This document shows positions 1 through 12,042 of a DNA stretch of 64,000 nt, piece after piece. The stretch's first letter is position 1, and every line of letters begins with the position of its first letter. This DNA is from Aotearoamyces nothofagi (lineage: Eukaryota; Ascomycota; Leotiomycetes; Leotiales; Tympanidaceae). The DNA lies in the NCBI GenBank assembly GCA_015345905.1, contig JADDTR010000003.1, positions 1,302,001 to 1,366,000 of the forward strand. The letters run 5' to 3'. The position numbers and the translations under genes were made by a program. The notes under the pieces were generated by a model. That model saw only the letters and a list, made by a program, of their open reading frames with translations. It was not told the origin of the DNA and did no database searches.

Positions 1-2701
1 ACATTCCAGCAGCGCTACAACTCGTCTCGAGATCATTCTCAGCAACACGAGTTGCCCTCTAGCATCAATAATGGAAACTCGTTGGAGAACATGATAGACA
101 CAAATAGAATGACAGCAATGCCATACTCAACTGGTAAAGGAATGGCAACATCTGCAGAAAATATACATATTGACTTCAACTAGGAAGCGAGAATTACACT
201 TGGATCCAACCACTATCTCGTGATATTGAGTCTCCTATCATGCCTCTCCTACCTTCTAATGGAACAATACCTCGCGGTTCCATAGATTTTGGTAGAGATG
301 AGCAAATATTTTCCGATACATCGTGGTCGAATGTGGGGGACGAACAACAATCCTTGGACTTCTCCTCTTATGGAGATGTATTTTTATCTGCCACAGAAGC
401 TGATATGTCCGGTGAACTCTCAGATATACATGAAAACCACTCGGCCATCTTACCTCAAGAGAGCCAACACCTTCACAATACACCCTGTATGCCTAGTATG
501 ACTGGCATAGACTCTCTTGGTGTACACGGACAGTTTGATATGGTTCTTAGCAGTCATTTCGACACAAAGAACCGAAACCAACCTGCTGTAGACCTAACTA
601 CCTCCTTGGACAGCAATGGACCTTGGAACGAGTTTCTAAATCCCCCATCGACCAATATCAACCCATATGGATACAATTATATCGGGCCTAATTCCATGAG
701 CCATCAGCCGCATGCTTCTAGTATGCCACATCGCATGGTAAACTTGGACCCTTGGTCTCATATCAATATTGCCGACAACCAAGGAGACACTAGGCACACA
801 GGATTTGGTACTTTTCCTCAACGCGTCTTCGGTAGCTCTGTTTCACAGATAGCGGAGCTGGATAATCACAATGACATGACCTCTCATGAACAACTAGATT
901 CAATTTCTCTAAGCCAATATCCATGTGACTCGGTACATTCGGAAGAGTCAATACCGGGATCGACTCCAGAGGGGTGGACGAATGTAACTGTGGTATCTGG
1001 CACCACGGTACAAGCACCGACAAAGGATACCGATCGAAAGGGATGTCGCAAAGGTCCTCTTGTAGAGCAACAAAGACTGCATGCTTCTGATATGAGGATT
1101 CTTGGAAATTGTTTACCTTGCAGGCTTGCAAAGAAAACTGTAAGTATTCCCAAACCGCCACATTTAAAATACTCACTCTCTAGTGTTCTGGTGGCCATAT
1201 TTGCGATCCTTGCAAGCGTGCAAAGAAACCTGTAAGTATTCCCAAACCGTAACATTTGAAATACTCATTCTCTAGTGTTTTAGTGGCCCTATATGTGATC
1301 CTTGGCCCCTAGCAGTAACCAAAATCTGTATAAGGGATAGACTTCCAGATCATACATCGTTATTCTTTCCAGGTACCTCGAACACAGTGTTATCGATAGC
1401 ATCGAGTGCTAGCTAATTATTCAAAGAGCCGCTAGTTGCAAACCTTGAGACGTCATCCATCAAGGAAGCTTTTGCCGGATGTATCTGGACTGACAATGGT
1501 ATGAAACTTGGATTCGATATCGGAAAGGGGTCGTTTCCTATTTCTGTGGTGGCCTATGAGTTCCAACCGCAAGACCATTCATCACTGGGTCTACGGTATC
1601 TTACAAACAATAAAGATGGTAACCATAGAAAAAGTATCACTCTCCATCAGGGGCCACCTCTAGGGATGCGGGATGCCAGTCCAGAAGATCTCCGATCCAA
1701 GTGCATAGCTTTCATCAGCTCCACTGTCAATCAGCAATGTGAACTAAAACTGCCCCTGTCAAGTGGCAAGTTTCAAGTTTCTTCCAAAATCTTCAAGGCT
1801 ATTTCTGTATACTATAAGAAAGTATTACATGAAGAAGAGGCGAGTACTGTTACTTAACTTCTGGGGGCCTACTAACTTCCATAGGCTGGGTTGATCGGAG
1901 AGGCTATGGAACTCAACGCAATAGGCTTGATTATGAGCCGCGTTATAACTCTCACACCCTCCTCAATCAAGACCGTCTCAAGCCGCCTCGTATCATCGAA
2001 CATCGAACCCGACCAGTCCTATGTGACGTGTAGGATTATAAGCAAGCAATTAAAACACATAATATATTCCATCTGGCGGAAAAAGATTTCGAGCGTGCTA
2101 TCAAAGCTTCAAAAAGAGTTCGATTTACATAACAGGCATAACTGGACGGTCTCGTTCGTCGTCATCATGATTATGTGCATCTGCATTGAAGCATCCCAGA
2201 TAATGACCGACGGAATTGTTATGAATGGGATATGTTACGAGAACAAGGACATCTCACCAACTATGAGTCTCGACCACTGTCGAGAATTGGATGAAGGGCT
2301 GTATAACCAGTTGAAGGTCACGTTCCTCATGTACTACCGCATCCACAAGGAACATGGTGACGGTAAGTTGCAAAACGGCTTTGAACCTCTTCGGCGCGAA
2401 TTCAGAGACCAGGATAGGAAATATATGGATGAGCCGACGTTAGCATTGGTAGAGGAGATTGAGCAGATCATCGAAGAAAATAGTAAGTTTGCTCATCACC
2501 TTGGCTAATTACATGGCTTTGTAATGGCTCCACTGACCTTTCATAGGGAAAGAGATGCAGGAACGAGCAAAGCAACCGGCATTTCGAACTCGTCGAAGCT
2601 CCTTGGCAAATCTCAAGGAGCATCACTATGAGCTCCGAGACATGAATCCGGGTAGACTGATGTGCGATTTCTTATTGGCAGTGGAAGGAAAGACAGGATA
2701 A
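1..2701 (+). CDS. Zn2Cys6-type transcription factor, 5' end outside window
   Basis: The reading frame enters from the left edge. Exons by frame and splice consensus are <1-133, 184-1139, 1184-1231, 1276-1372, 1427-1843, 1885-about 2040, a continuation to 2482, and 2547-2701 (TAA). The N-terminal half is Ser/Asn/Gln-rich and low in structure. The zinc cluster starts at the LGNCLPCRLAKKT segment, and its cysteines are spread over three exons by two 44-nt introns. The C-terminal half resembles fungal regulators with an internal zinc cluster followed by a CIRxRL-type segment (here ICIRDRLPDH), then Trp-rich helical stretches such as SIWRKKISSVLSK. DNA-binding transcriptional regulation in the nucleus is inferred. 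Two oddities: half of the zinc cluster is tandemly duplicated (see repeat 1116-1299), and the frame changes once between about 1885 and 2050 without an intron I can place, so the gene may be decaying or the base calls may hold an indel. Confidence 0.6.
1116..1299 (+). repeat. Tandem duplication of a 92-bp exon-intron unit
   Basis: Two adjacent 92-bp units (1116-1207 and 1208-1299) match at about 80 of 92 positions by hand count. Each holds the last bases of one exon, a complete 44-nt GT-AG intron (1140-1183; 1232-1275) and the start of the next exon. Both introns are phase 0. The duplication adds 16 codons in frame and creates the series C-x2-C-x6-C-x5-C-x2-C-x6-C-x5-C, where the final x2-C position is Trp. 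Confidence 0.9.
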
Positions 2702-4347
2702 AGGTTTCGGGGCACAATTTATTGTTCAGTGCGATTCATTCGAGTTTGCGTACGATGTTTTTGATTGGATATTCGCAGTCAATGTCTCCATAATTTAGGT
2801 CAAGCATTCTTGTCAGAAAGTCTCAACACTTGCTATTCAAAAATATGTGATTCCGGTTACTGAAAAGGTTTCTAGGTCTCTCCCAAGAGTCGTGGCGACA
2901 TTAAATTTTATTTTTAACTCACCCGTCAGCACGCAGCGCACTAAATCCCGCTGCCATGGCTAGTGCAAGGGCAGCTAGCTACCTACAGTACCTCGACCTC
3001 TCCACTTCCCACGTTCTACAATCCCTGGACCATCCCCTCGGGCTCTCGGGGCAGAGCGACCGCTCGCCGCGACAAAGCCTAACGCCCCAAGGGAAAACAG
3101 CCGGCATGATGGCAAGCCGCCTCTCCAAGTCCCATATCCCAACTCATAAGCACTCTATTCCCTAGAAAATGCTCTATGCAGTGCCCAGATTATCAGTATG
3201 AGGAGTTCCGTTGCAGAATTGATAGATCATTTGGATCTGTCCGATTCTTTTCGTTTCGACATGATGGAAGTGTTGAGACCGTTTATGCGGCCATTGTCAC
3301 ACTCAACAATTTGATTCCGGGCCCGGTGCCGCCAGCTTCATGCTTTCCAGACATGGGAATGGGCACTGGGCTTCCAGACCGCCATTTGATCCGTTGGTAA
3401 CTACTCCCTCGTCCCCACTTTGCCCAATGAGTCGGAGTCCAGCTATTAACGACAACTTCCACTTCCAGGAGTATATGAAACATTCCTATTTGAACATGTC
3501 ACCTCAAAGGTACATTATTTAGTTCTGCTGCAGCGTGGTGTATGCATTAGTGAAGCTCGCTGCTGATTCTCTGTAGACTCCGGTGTCAGACTCGGAAAGG
3601 AATTCATCCTTCCGATGGCTTCGTTTGGCGACCTCGTACGTAGACAGCTGTTGTATCGGTGCATGACACTGTCGTATAGAAGCCAGTACAGTGCTGTCGC
3701 CTATGACTGCTCCTCATGCTTGCATGTATATATAAGCTTGCCTTAGAAGCTCTAAGCCCCTTTAAGGCAACCTTATGCTTCTGCAAGCTGTCGTTCGCAA
3801 GGGGATAACGAGGCAACTTGTAAGGCGAGTTAAGACTGCCTGAACTATGATAGGCTATGGTTAAAAATCTGCCGCCCAGTCCCTCCTTGAGGAATTGTTG
3901 AAGCTTGCTATTGAGAAGCTCTAAATAACGTTCTTTCGTGACATGCTGTACAACAGTCGGCACGCCTTATTTATTCTGCAGGCCTATTCGAGCTCTGTTA
4001 GCTTTATGACAATCAAGTTTGAGGCGTAGAGGTTGACTGCGATTTTCTCTGGCGCCAGAAGGTACCCAGGTGTCTCTGCGGGCACCAGCTTAGCCTGCAA
4101 GTCCTGCAGCTGGGTGTACATCGTTGTAGGAAGTAGATCCACTTGCTCATGTACTGTAACCTTGTATGACGACGAGTTAGTCTGAATACCAGTACTGTAA
4201 TGCTACACTACAGTACCATGGCTATCAAGGCGTCAAAGAGTATAAAGAGGGGGCTCCCAGTCACTGTACTTTGACTACTCACCTCCAATTACTCCTCTCA
4301 TCTTAAAAAACGCAAAAACGCGTCTTTGGTCATAATATCCTTCAAGT
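2702..4347. other. Intergenic, no supported gene
   Basis: Only short unconnected frames occur here. A 119-codon frame on the minus strand (3604-3963) looks coding-like in composition, but I recognise no domain and see no promoter or introns. Near 4241 there is a TATAAAG box followed by a pyrimidine-rich stretch, which fits a promoter for the small candidate gene that follows. Confidence 0.5.
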
Positions 4348-4679
4348 ATGAAAATGTTAAACAACATAGAGAAGGTAAGCTCAGAAGCCTCTTGGCTTGC
4401 AATGTCTGGGGATTTGTTTCCCCATAACCATTTCGTGTTTTTATTTATATCGAGCGGTATAGAGAGTTGTACTGACTAGTAGTATGAGTAGGAGTTCTTG
4501 GAGCTTGAATATGTAGGTGCAAGGTAGAAGTCTGATATGGATTAATACTTACATAGGAGGTGGCTCAGGAATTTGCCCAGCATGTTGTCGTAAATGACGA
4601 TAACGATCGAGAGGAGGAGGAGGATGGTGCCAAGAGTCACCCGACAGATGTTGTATGTTTGCAGCGATTCCCGCCCTGA
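4348..4679 (+). CDS. Candidate small two-exon gene, acidic peptide
   Basis: A TATAAAG box at about 4241 and a CT-rich leader precede ATG 4348. Exon 1 is 4348-4374, an intron follows at 4375-4556 (GTAAGC...ACATAG), and exon 2 runs 4557-4679. This gives a 49-aa peptide with a run of acidic residues (NDDNDREEEED). An alternative further intron from GTATGT near 4653 to a TAG near 4705 is possible. I recognise no family. The promoter layout and clean splice sites are the only support, so this could be a chance structure. Confidence 0.25.
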
Positions 4680-7319
4680 CCTACAACTTCTGACCGAGGA
4701 TATAGAGTGTCAGCTCATAATGTGGTTGATCTGGTCGAATGAAGATACTCGAAGGAGCTGGTGAAGTGATCACGACGCTGGGAGCTGAGGTAAGATCCCC
4801 AACCGCGGCTCACCGGAACCAAATACAGCCGAGGCCTGAGGACTAACGGCTCTATTATAGACGCCAAGGGCTCATAGTTACCATTCCCTTCGGTATTCTG
4901 GGACTTGTCAGCGTGGCTTGATATTCTTTCATTGTATCTCGAAGTTCAAAAAGGTTTGTTGCTTACAGCAGAGAGAAAAGAAGTCGAAGGGGTGGGACTT
5001 GGGCATTCCATATAGCTATACCCTCTCAAGCAACAGCCAATCAAGAATTCTTCTGCCGTCCAAATATCGCTGAAAGAGTTCTTTTGCAGATGGCATTCCT
5101 TCTGCTTGTGATGCCATTCCTGGTTGCCCACCGGACAAGCCAATCGAATGCTGAGCGCCTACATCGAACACGCATATGCATGCGAGTGTCACTCCACGTC
5201 TCAGTCAGTGGCCATCAAGGCTTCCAAAAAAGGCCTCGAGCTCCAGCTTGACCTCAGCTTGCTGTACTATATATATGAAACATCCTCCGGCCTTGGTATT
5301 TGGAACTGCACGATAGCTTTTTCTCGACATCTAAGAAAATGTCTACGCGTCATCCTCTCTCATCATTCAGTATTAATGGCCTCCCGAGTCAATATAACTA
5401 GCTGTGAATCCTCGGAGCCGCCTGTTGCCCTGAAGGCAGAAGTTACAGTGAGTACAAGGATGAAGATCACTTCTCATAGTTCGCAAAGACTGCTCAACTA
5501 GTAATCGTCAGAATTGACTAAGGTGGTCAATTTTGACGATTATTGTAAGGCTAACGGTTAAAGCTTCACTGTCTGTTTTATATACTATCTTATAAGATAT
5601 AGTCAAAGGTAAATCTCCTAGAAGCAAAAAGAGATGACCAAGAATACAATTCTGAAGCTATCTAACAAGCTTCAATAGTAATAATGTCCTTTTATAAAGA
5701 CTCCAATATGTTAATACACGAGAGTATAGACAGGACACCTGTCTCAAAGATATCGAGATGGCTAAAAAAAAGTATATTTCCCTTCTCTTTGGAATGGATT
5801 CTGAATGGAATTTCCTTGTTTCGCCTTGGCCAATCCAACCGTTGACCTAAAAGCGACCAAGTTACATCAGGCAGTGTGATAGCGAGTGTTCCATCAATTA
5901 GAGTATATCATTCGCTGCATCCATGAAGTAGAATTGGCAGGATGCATAACCTGACCAAAAAGGAGCGAGAACCCAGACGCTTTATCCTATTGGACATGCC
6001 GAGAAGATCAAACTGCAGCCCATGGGACCTTGGGCACCTATACGCTCTCGAGCAATACTGCGTGATACAGCTGTCCTTGAATCACACGAAAGCTTCCATT
6101 GATTGAGGGAGTGCTATATCAGTATTTATCCTATCATGGCTGGGATAGCGACCTACCCCGTTTAGCAAACGCGGATTTAGCATACCTCGATCAACTACCT
6201 GGGGGCAGTCCTACCAAACCAGCATTCGGGAGTCACACCCTCCAATGTCACCTTCACAAAACCATTATCGTTGCAGCTCAGCTCCTATTACTACGACATC
6301 GATGCTGCGTTACACCAATTTTCGGTGCCAAGCCATACCCGTCGTGAGACGGCACAGTTGCAGCATCTCTGGCAAAAGATCTACAGGCCCTCAATCCAAC
6401 TTTGCCCGTTATCGAATACACTCGTTTGGGCAGGTCCTGTATATTGCCCCAATTAAGATGATTTAAAACCGGAGAGTTGCCGACGTATCCGTGGCTATCA
6501 TTCTAGGCTATTACTCCACATCTCGGGTACGTATGCCATGCATGGATGGCCTGTTGTATATACAAGTACCAACTGTACCATATTTACGATGAGAGCATAT
6601 AAGCAGCACGAACATACCAAAGCAGATCTCATGAAATCTGCCAGACCAGCTTTCGGACTTGCGAGATATGGCCTCTGTAGATATATACTGACAGATACAA
6701 AAGCCCCGTCAGCGTTAAGCTAGTACTCTCGACATCCATTTGACCGAAAATCCGAGAGCCAAAAATCTCGAGTTTCGCTATGTCGTTATACTACTTGTCC
6801 CGATCCTTACAATCTCTAATGAACCCCTCGAAAGTCTGGATAATGCTTAAATAATCTGCGATGCCTCTACTTCCTATACTGTATACGTTACGCATCCTCT
6901 TCAAAGCCCCTTTCCGAATTCTTCGCATTGAAACGATACAAGACCACTTCGTCAAGGCATTGCAAGGAACCCTAACATCTATGCAATATATGAGATACTC
7001 GACTCTATCTCAAAATCCCCAATTTCTAACCCATTAGTAGTGTACAATAATCGTCATGCTAACATAACGACATTCTGCCGTAATAGTGTATACATCGGAT
7101 AGGTAGCTTCCAAGAATGATCCTGTATACAACTCAGAAGAGCTCATTCTTTACAATAATGCTTCAAGCACAGCTATATGCATTCTCAGGGAGGTATACAT
7201 TCCACGAGAAACGGGACCTGTTCGGAGTAAATGTGATAAGATTAAGTTGATTCCTATATCGACTTCATCCTTAACAATATCCTAGACCTTTCCTCGTAGA
7301 CGCCAAGCCCAAACCGTGT
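4680..7319. other. Gene-poor stretch with coding-like scraps
   Basis: No complete gene is supported. Between about 5942 and 6460 three successive frames look coding-like: MHNLTKKEREPRRF..., then the segment around YHGWDSDLPRLANADL, then the segment around ETAQLQHLWQKIYRPS. They are separated by stops and frame changes without good splice sites, which suggests a decayed gene of unknown family. Around 5339-5450 two short ATG frames follow a TATATATGA motif and could be a tiny gene. The rest shows nothing I can name. Confidence 0.35.
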
Positions 7320-8564
7320 CTATTGGATCGCTGTCCCACCTATACTTTTCCGCCTGCCGTCCATTAGTATGAAATCCTGGCTCCCATTATCACTCGTCTC
7401 ATCTGTCTGCTCTACAACTGTATGCACTTTGATCCCCGGCTCGGCAGGTAGATCGTCTAGTTCATGTGCATTACTTGACCGAATATATGTGTGTCCCTGA
7501 CTGCGACTGCCGGTGTAGATCCCGCCGCCTATGGTCAAGCTTTTGCCTGTGTCGCTGCTGCCGAAGCCGTGGATGCGCCATTGTCTCAGAAGTGGCCGGA
7601 GAGTCACTATTGAGGCAGCGGTGATACTGAGGCTTACTTCAACGTTCGTCCAGATCAGGGCGTTGATGTTGACGACTGGAATATTGGATTAGCTTGAGAA
7701 TACATAAGTTCAAAGAGATTCTAGAACATACATAGGAAGTCAGCAGAATCACCAATGCTGAGAAGGTATTTCAACCGCACTAGCGTTGCAACGCTGGCAC
7801 TAGATATTCCATTAGATATGCCCATTTGAACACCCACATTGTACTCACAAAATACCCAGTGATAGGATCACTGACACCGAAATCTTAGTCTGTATATTCA
7901 TCTTCACGCTCCAGATCATGGGAATTGGCATCAAGGCATAAAGCCAATCTGATGCAATAGCCATGACTGAAAACGCATATGCTGATGCCACAATGCTGTT
8001 ATTTGAAACACATTTACCACCCGATATTGTAGTGTCCCATTGGAAAGCAACGGGCTTGCAGGTGAAGATGTCGAAGAGGAATGTCGCTACGGACCATATA
8101 GCCACCATGCCCATACTAATATAGAGAATCCATTTATATACCGGTCGTACAGCAATTCGAAGGAGAAACACCCCGATACTGAGTTTGATTGTGGCCATGT
8201 TGAGTAAATATATCATCGTTGAGATTTGAGTGTACTACCAAGCATTTAGACTCACGCCACCAGTGACGAAGTTAATTGGACTCACCTTCGTAGCAGTAAT
8301 CTCCGTTGCAGAAGGTACATCATCATCAGTCCGCAGGCTGACATTATGCCTCCCGAGCCCGAAATGTATACCTACGAAGAGAAATGCAGTATATACCGTG
8401 TAGATGCACATCGCCACCACCATGATCCAGTCATCAGCCTGAAAAGATGTCGTGATTCCAACTCGGACATAACAGCGCAATAGAACAGAGATCCATGATA
8501 GCACCAGAAATACAATTAATACAATGAGAAGATGGGGACCAAGATTCTCTTGCGAAGTGTCCAT
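7320..8564 (-). CDS. SAT4/PTH11-like seven-helix integral membrane protein
   Basis: Four exons on the minus strand: 8564-8286, 8234-7849, 7799-7732 and 7675-7320 (362 aa). The introns are 49-56 nt and all keep frame. The protein is a fungal Rhodopsin/SAT4-domain family member. It has an N-terminal hydrophobic helix, then the LRCYVR and ADDWIMVVA segments typical of this family. Further helices include one with the FxCKPVAFQWD extracellular Cys motif, a long KLSIGVFLLRIA helix, and the ALIWTNVEVSLSI helix with conserved Trp and Glu near the end. The cytoplasmic tail is Ser/Gly-rich. Family members are plasma-membrane proteins, and some (PTH11) sense surface cues during host infection. The ligand here is unknown. 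It stands alone in a gene-poor stretch. Identity at family level is firm; function is not. Confidence 0.88.
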
Positions 8565-10321
8565 GGATAGATGACAATATGAAGTATGGAAAAATGACGA
8601 GGGTCAAAGAGCATTTGCAAGACTTGAAGATCGATTTTGGAGGAGTGATGGCGAGTGCATATTGCCTAAACTTTCATATCCTGCATACAATAGTGGTCCT
8701 ATATATTGATGCAAGTGATACGACCACCATCGCCTTCTTCATGCTTGGGATCCTGGTCAAATGGCAACGACATTTCAACATATCAAGTATAGCTTGCTTC
8801 GTCGAAGGCTTCTAGGGCTGCTCCCACCTGGCGTTTCATCTAACACACGTTGCGGGCATGTCAGCACCCCCGCATGCTACCTAGGTCAGAAAAGTTGTCC
8901 AGAACGTGTGCCTTAACCAAGGTTGCCTCAAACAGTAATGTCGCCGTCCGCTGGGATTTATCGCGCACGTTCAAGGCGTTGCGCTTATAGGCACGGCACG
9001 CAGCCCCATGCAGTACTGTACTTGGTGAGCGCGTTACCTACCTAGGCAAAGGATACACTATAAGCTGTAACTTTGATTCCTCCTAGGGCAATAATGCAGG
9101 CACCGGCTGCTATGCTATGGTAATGATAAGTTTACTCGTCAGTAGGTTAGGGCCCGTTCGGCGACTTAGCGTGTCCTTGTGCAATAGTAGTAATCCGTCC
9201 CATATTGAGATGAGATAATCGAGTAAGTGTGGACCCACTCGTTGTGTCTCCACGAAGCTATTCCATTCCGTGGTGTGTGCACGGCGGATTTTCGGGGGGG
9301 GAATTAGATAGTGGGCATGCGGCCCGCGATGCTCTACTCCCTAAATTAGCACATTTCCGTACGTGCGTACTACTGTAAGCACGAATGCGCGGCAGGAAAA
9401 CGATAGTAAGAGTACCTCGTAGGCGGCACGGAGGTGAGTTGCTGAAGGCGCAATGCCATTCGCGGTGCAATATCGACTTTGGTACTAATTGGCGTGGCCT
9501 GAAACGCTACAACCCGTGTGAATGTAAAGGTTCCCTGCTGGATGAAGTTATGGAGTCGTGAGTCGAGTTGGGACAACATGTGATTAACTGGGAACAGCTC
9601 TCAAACTCTCAGACGCGGCGCGTCACGGTTCCGCCTTAAATGGGTCGCTGGCTTAAATCCTTCGCACAACATTAAGGAGTCAGGTCGGCTTTTGCGAAAA
9701 CAGGCGCGCATGAGTTTGATCGCACTACTCCCTCCTATCGACCCGGATTATCGCGGCTTTTGAAAGAAGAGGGACGGGTTCGTGGATCCGGTGATGCCGC
9801 CTAGAATACTGCTGGGGAGCAGACCCTAACGGGAGATCTTACGAGCGTGCTTCTATGGGCCAGCTTCCCTGCATATGAAAGAGTGGATCTCAAAACTCGA
9901 GAAGATAACTAACAGTTATGTAATCCCGGATGCGATATTCGGAGTCCGCTTCGAGAATAGAAAGTATATGTGTGTACAAACTTACATATACAGTAAATGG
10001 TAGTAGTATAACAGTCCAAAGAGCTTCAAATCTTATGAAGTAAGTCCTAGCAAAGTGAGCATTACAATCGCTTCGTCGAGGGACAAAATATCAGACGACC
10101 AACGCGGCTTTCACATGTAGTGGTGGATCCAATCCTTTTCCAACACCTTTGAACATGCCCAGAACCTTTTCTAGATCAATTCCAATACCCACCGACGGAG
10201 CTACTTTGATGTGTAATTCTATGCCCGATTGCTTGCAATTTTTTCCTAACTTGGTTGAGGTGGAGGCATTAAAACTTCAAATGATATTAGCTAGTTATTA
10301 TGACAATCAAGTCCATAGAAC
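8565..10321. other. Intergenic, no supported gene
   Basis: Only short frames on both strands, none with family features, splice structure or a promoter that I can support. The first few hundred bases upstream of 8564 must hold the promoter of the membrane protein gene. Moderately GC-rich and not RIP-like. Confidence 0.5.
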
Positions 10322-11908
10322 CTACGTGATAATGCTGTTTAAACCGTCCTTGTCGGGAAATACAGAGAAGATCGTCGCCAGGAACCGCATCAACGTTCCA
10401 AGATAGTCGCACCAAAAACTCAAGGTCAAGCCTATGAGCTGCTGGAGATTATTATACAGTATCTTATCAGTGGGACCCAAATCTTTCCCCCAACGTGCGC
10501 AGAGAGTCAGTGCAATGATGGCCTTTATTTCATGAGTGAGCCCAGGTAGTCCAGCAATCAAACCAGAGATCGGACTATGCAAGGCTTTCGCCGAATTGGC
10601 ATCATCTAGATCTCCCATATCGATCCAGGTATTGCGCACAAGGTAACGTTGTAATTGTGAAGTTAAAGCTGGCGGGTGGGATTCAGGTAATGCATTGGAA
10701 ATAAGGTCGATAATTGCATCGATGCTCTCTCCTGATGTCGATTCTAGACCCCTAGGTAACAGAGATAGTGGATTGCTTTCCCTTATGGACGGAGGGAGTT
10801 TCATGTATAAAATGCCTTCCCGGTTACCTCCGTGGCAGAAAGTTACTTGTTTAATATGCGGTACTGCTTCAACAAGTGCCTCTACAACCATTGCGATAGC
10901 AGGAAACTGTTGTCTCCGTCTCTTCGACATCCCAAACACTTTCCCTTCGCGATCGTTCGCTTTAAGCATTGCCTTCCATTGAATAAATCTAGAGCCAGAC
11001 ACCGTGAATCCGCCAATGGCGGGAATTGGATATAGTTTGACTTCGTGCGTATGCATGAGCATACTACCGTAACCACGGAAGCCTCCACCATAGAGGTATA
11101 TACTAATTCCGTCCGAGCTTTCGGCCTCCGCCTTTAGTCGCGGAAATTGTGACTTCATATCATCAAATGTCTTCTTCATCTGTTTCTGTAGCTCCGTTTG
11201 CGTAAACCAAGAATTGCTTTGAGTGCTCAACGCATCTGTCAACTTTGCCGCGCCATATGGCATACTCTTTGCAGCTCTGGCAGCGAGTACATCATAGCTT
11301 GCATCTTTGGAGTTGACGTAGGTCATCTGTACACTTCCACCACCTAAATCCATAAATAGCCCATCGACTTGGTCGAATTCAGACCGAGCACCCATAGCGC
11401 CGAACATACTCTCCATGCCTGGACTCAAGATGCTTACGCTCAGGCCGCTGGCTTTCTTGATTGCATCCAGCATCTCATCCTTGTTACATGCTGTCCTCAT
11501 AGCCTCCGTCGCAAAGACACTGACCTGTTGCAGAGGCACATGATACTGATCGCAAATAATCAGAAAGCGTGTGAGAGTCTGCGAAAGTGTGGATATAATT
11601 TGTGGAGAAAAGTAGAACGGTTTGGAGTCTGACGTCGTCCCGTGAAGAGCATCATAAAGAGATATTCTAGCTTTTTCTTGATATATGCAAGGGAGCATTC
11701 GACTTCGAGGCTCCGAGAGGTCTGATATTGAGAATCGAATACCATTGCTGGGCCATATTAGAAGATACAGCCGAGGTTGAAAAGATTGAAAAGAGCCTTA
11801 CCTGCCAATGTCTATGAGACCAAACAATGGCTTTACATTGGGATCGTATTTTGACATTTTTGAATCGAAGTTATCGATCGTGATAACATCTCCTCCATTT
11901 TCTGCCAT
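10322..11908 (-). CDS. RTG2: Rtg2-like Ppx/GppA phosphatase family protein
   Basis: Two exons, 11908-11802 and 11747-10322, separated by a 54-nt intron (donor GTAAGG, acceptor CCAG); 510 aa. The splice restores the family's nucleotide-binding loop DIGSNGIRFSISDLS. Other Ppx/GppA features are FATEAMRTA, the GMESMFGAMGA stretch, the FMDLGGGSVQM phosphate-binding loop and the YGGGFRGYG loop. The length and hydrophobic C-terminus (FSVFPDK near the end) fit fungal Rtg2. In yeast Rtg2 senses mitochondrial state, relieves Mks1 inhibition of Rtg1/Rtg3 retrograde signalling and is a SLIK/SAGA subunit. In filamentous fungi the orthologue may act more as a polyphosphatase or (p)ppGpp-type hydrolase; that part is inference. 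The start ATG is the first in frame and precedes the conserved motif by about 35 residues, as expected. Confidence 0.93.
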
Positions 11909-11922
11909 GGCTACAATTCCCA

Positions 11923-12042
11923 ATGGCGAGACGTCTTGAGGTTGTCGAGCAGCTCAGAGACCTCGCAAGGCTACACAAGAACCTGGAACAGAACTCGTCA
12001 GAAATCCGCTGCCCTGCGTGCAAACAGATCAAACACGCGTAA
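11923..12042 (+). CDS. Candidate 39-aa small ORF divergent from RTG2
   Basis: An ATG 15 bp outside the RTG2 start opens a 39-codon frame in the opposite direction. It reads like a charged amphipathic helix (MARRLEVVEQLRDLARLHKN) followed by a CPAC pair and ends in TAA. It may be a tiny protein, a first exon, or chance. It overlaps the expected RTG2 5' leader region in antisense. No family recognised. Confidence 0.22.
   Translation: MARRLEVVEQLRDLARLHKNLEQNSSEIRCPACKQIKHA

Noticed and set aside
3604-3963. 119-codon minus-strand frame
   Set aside because: Looks mildly protein-like (ERYLELLNSKLQQFLKEGL), but has no recognisable family, no partner exons and no promoter.
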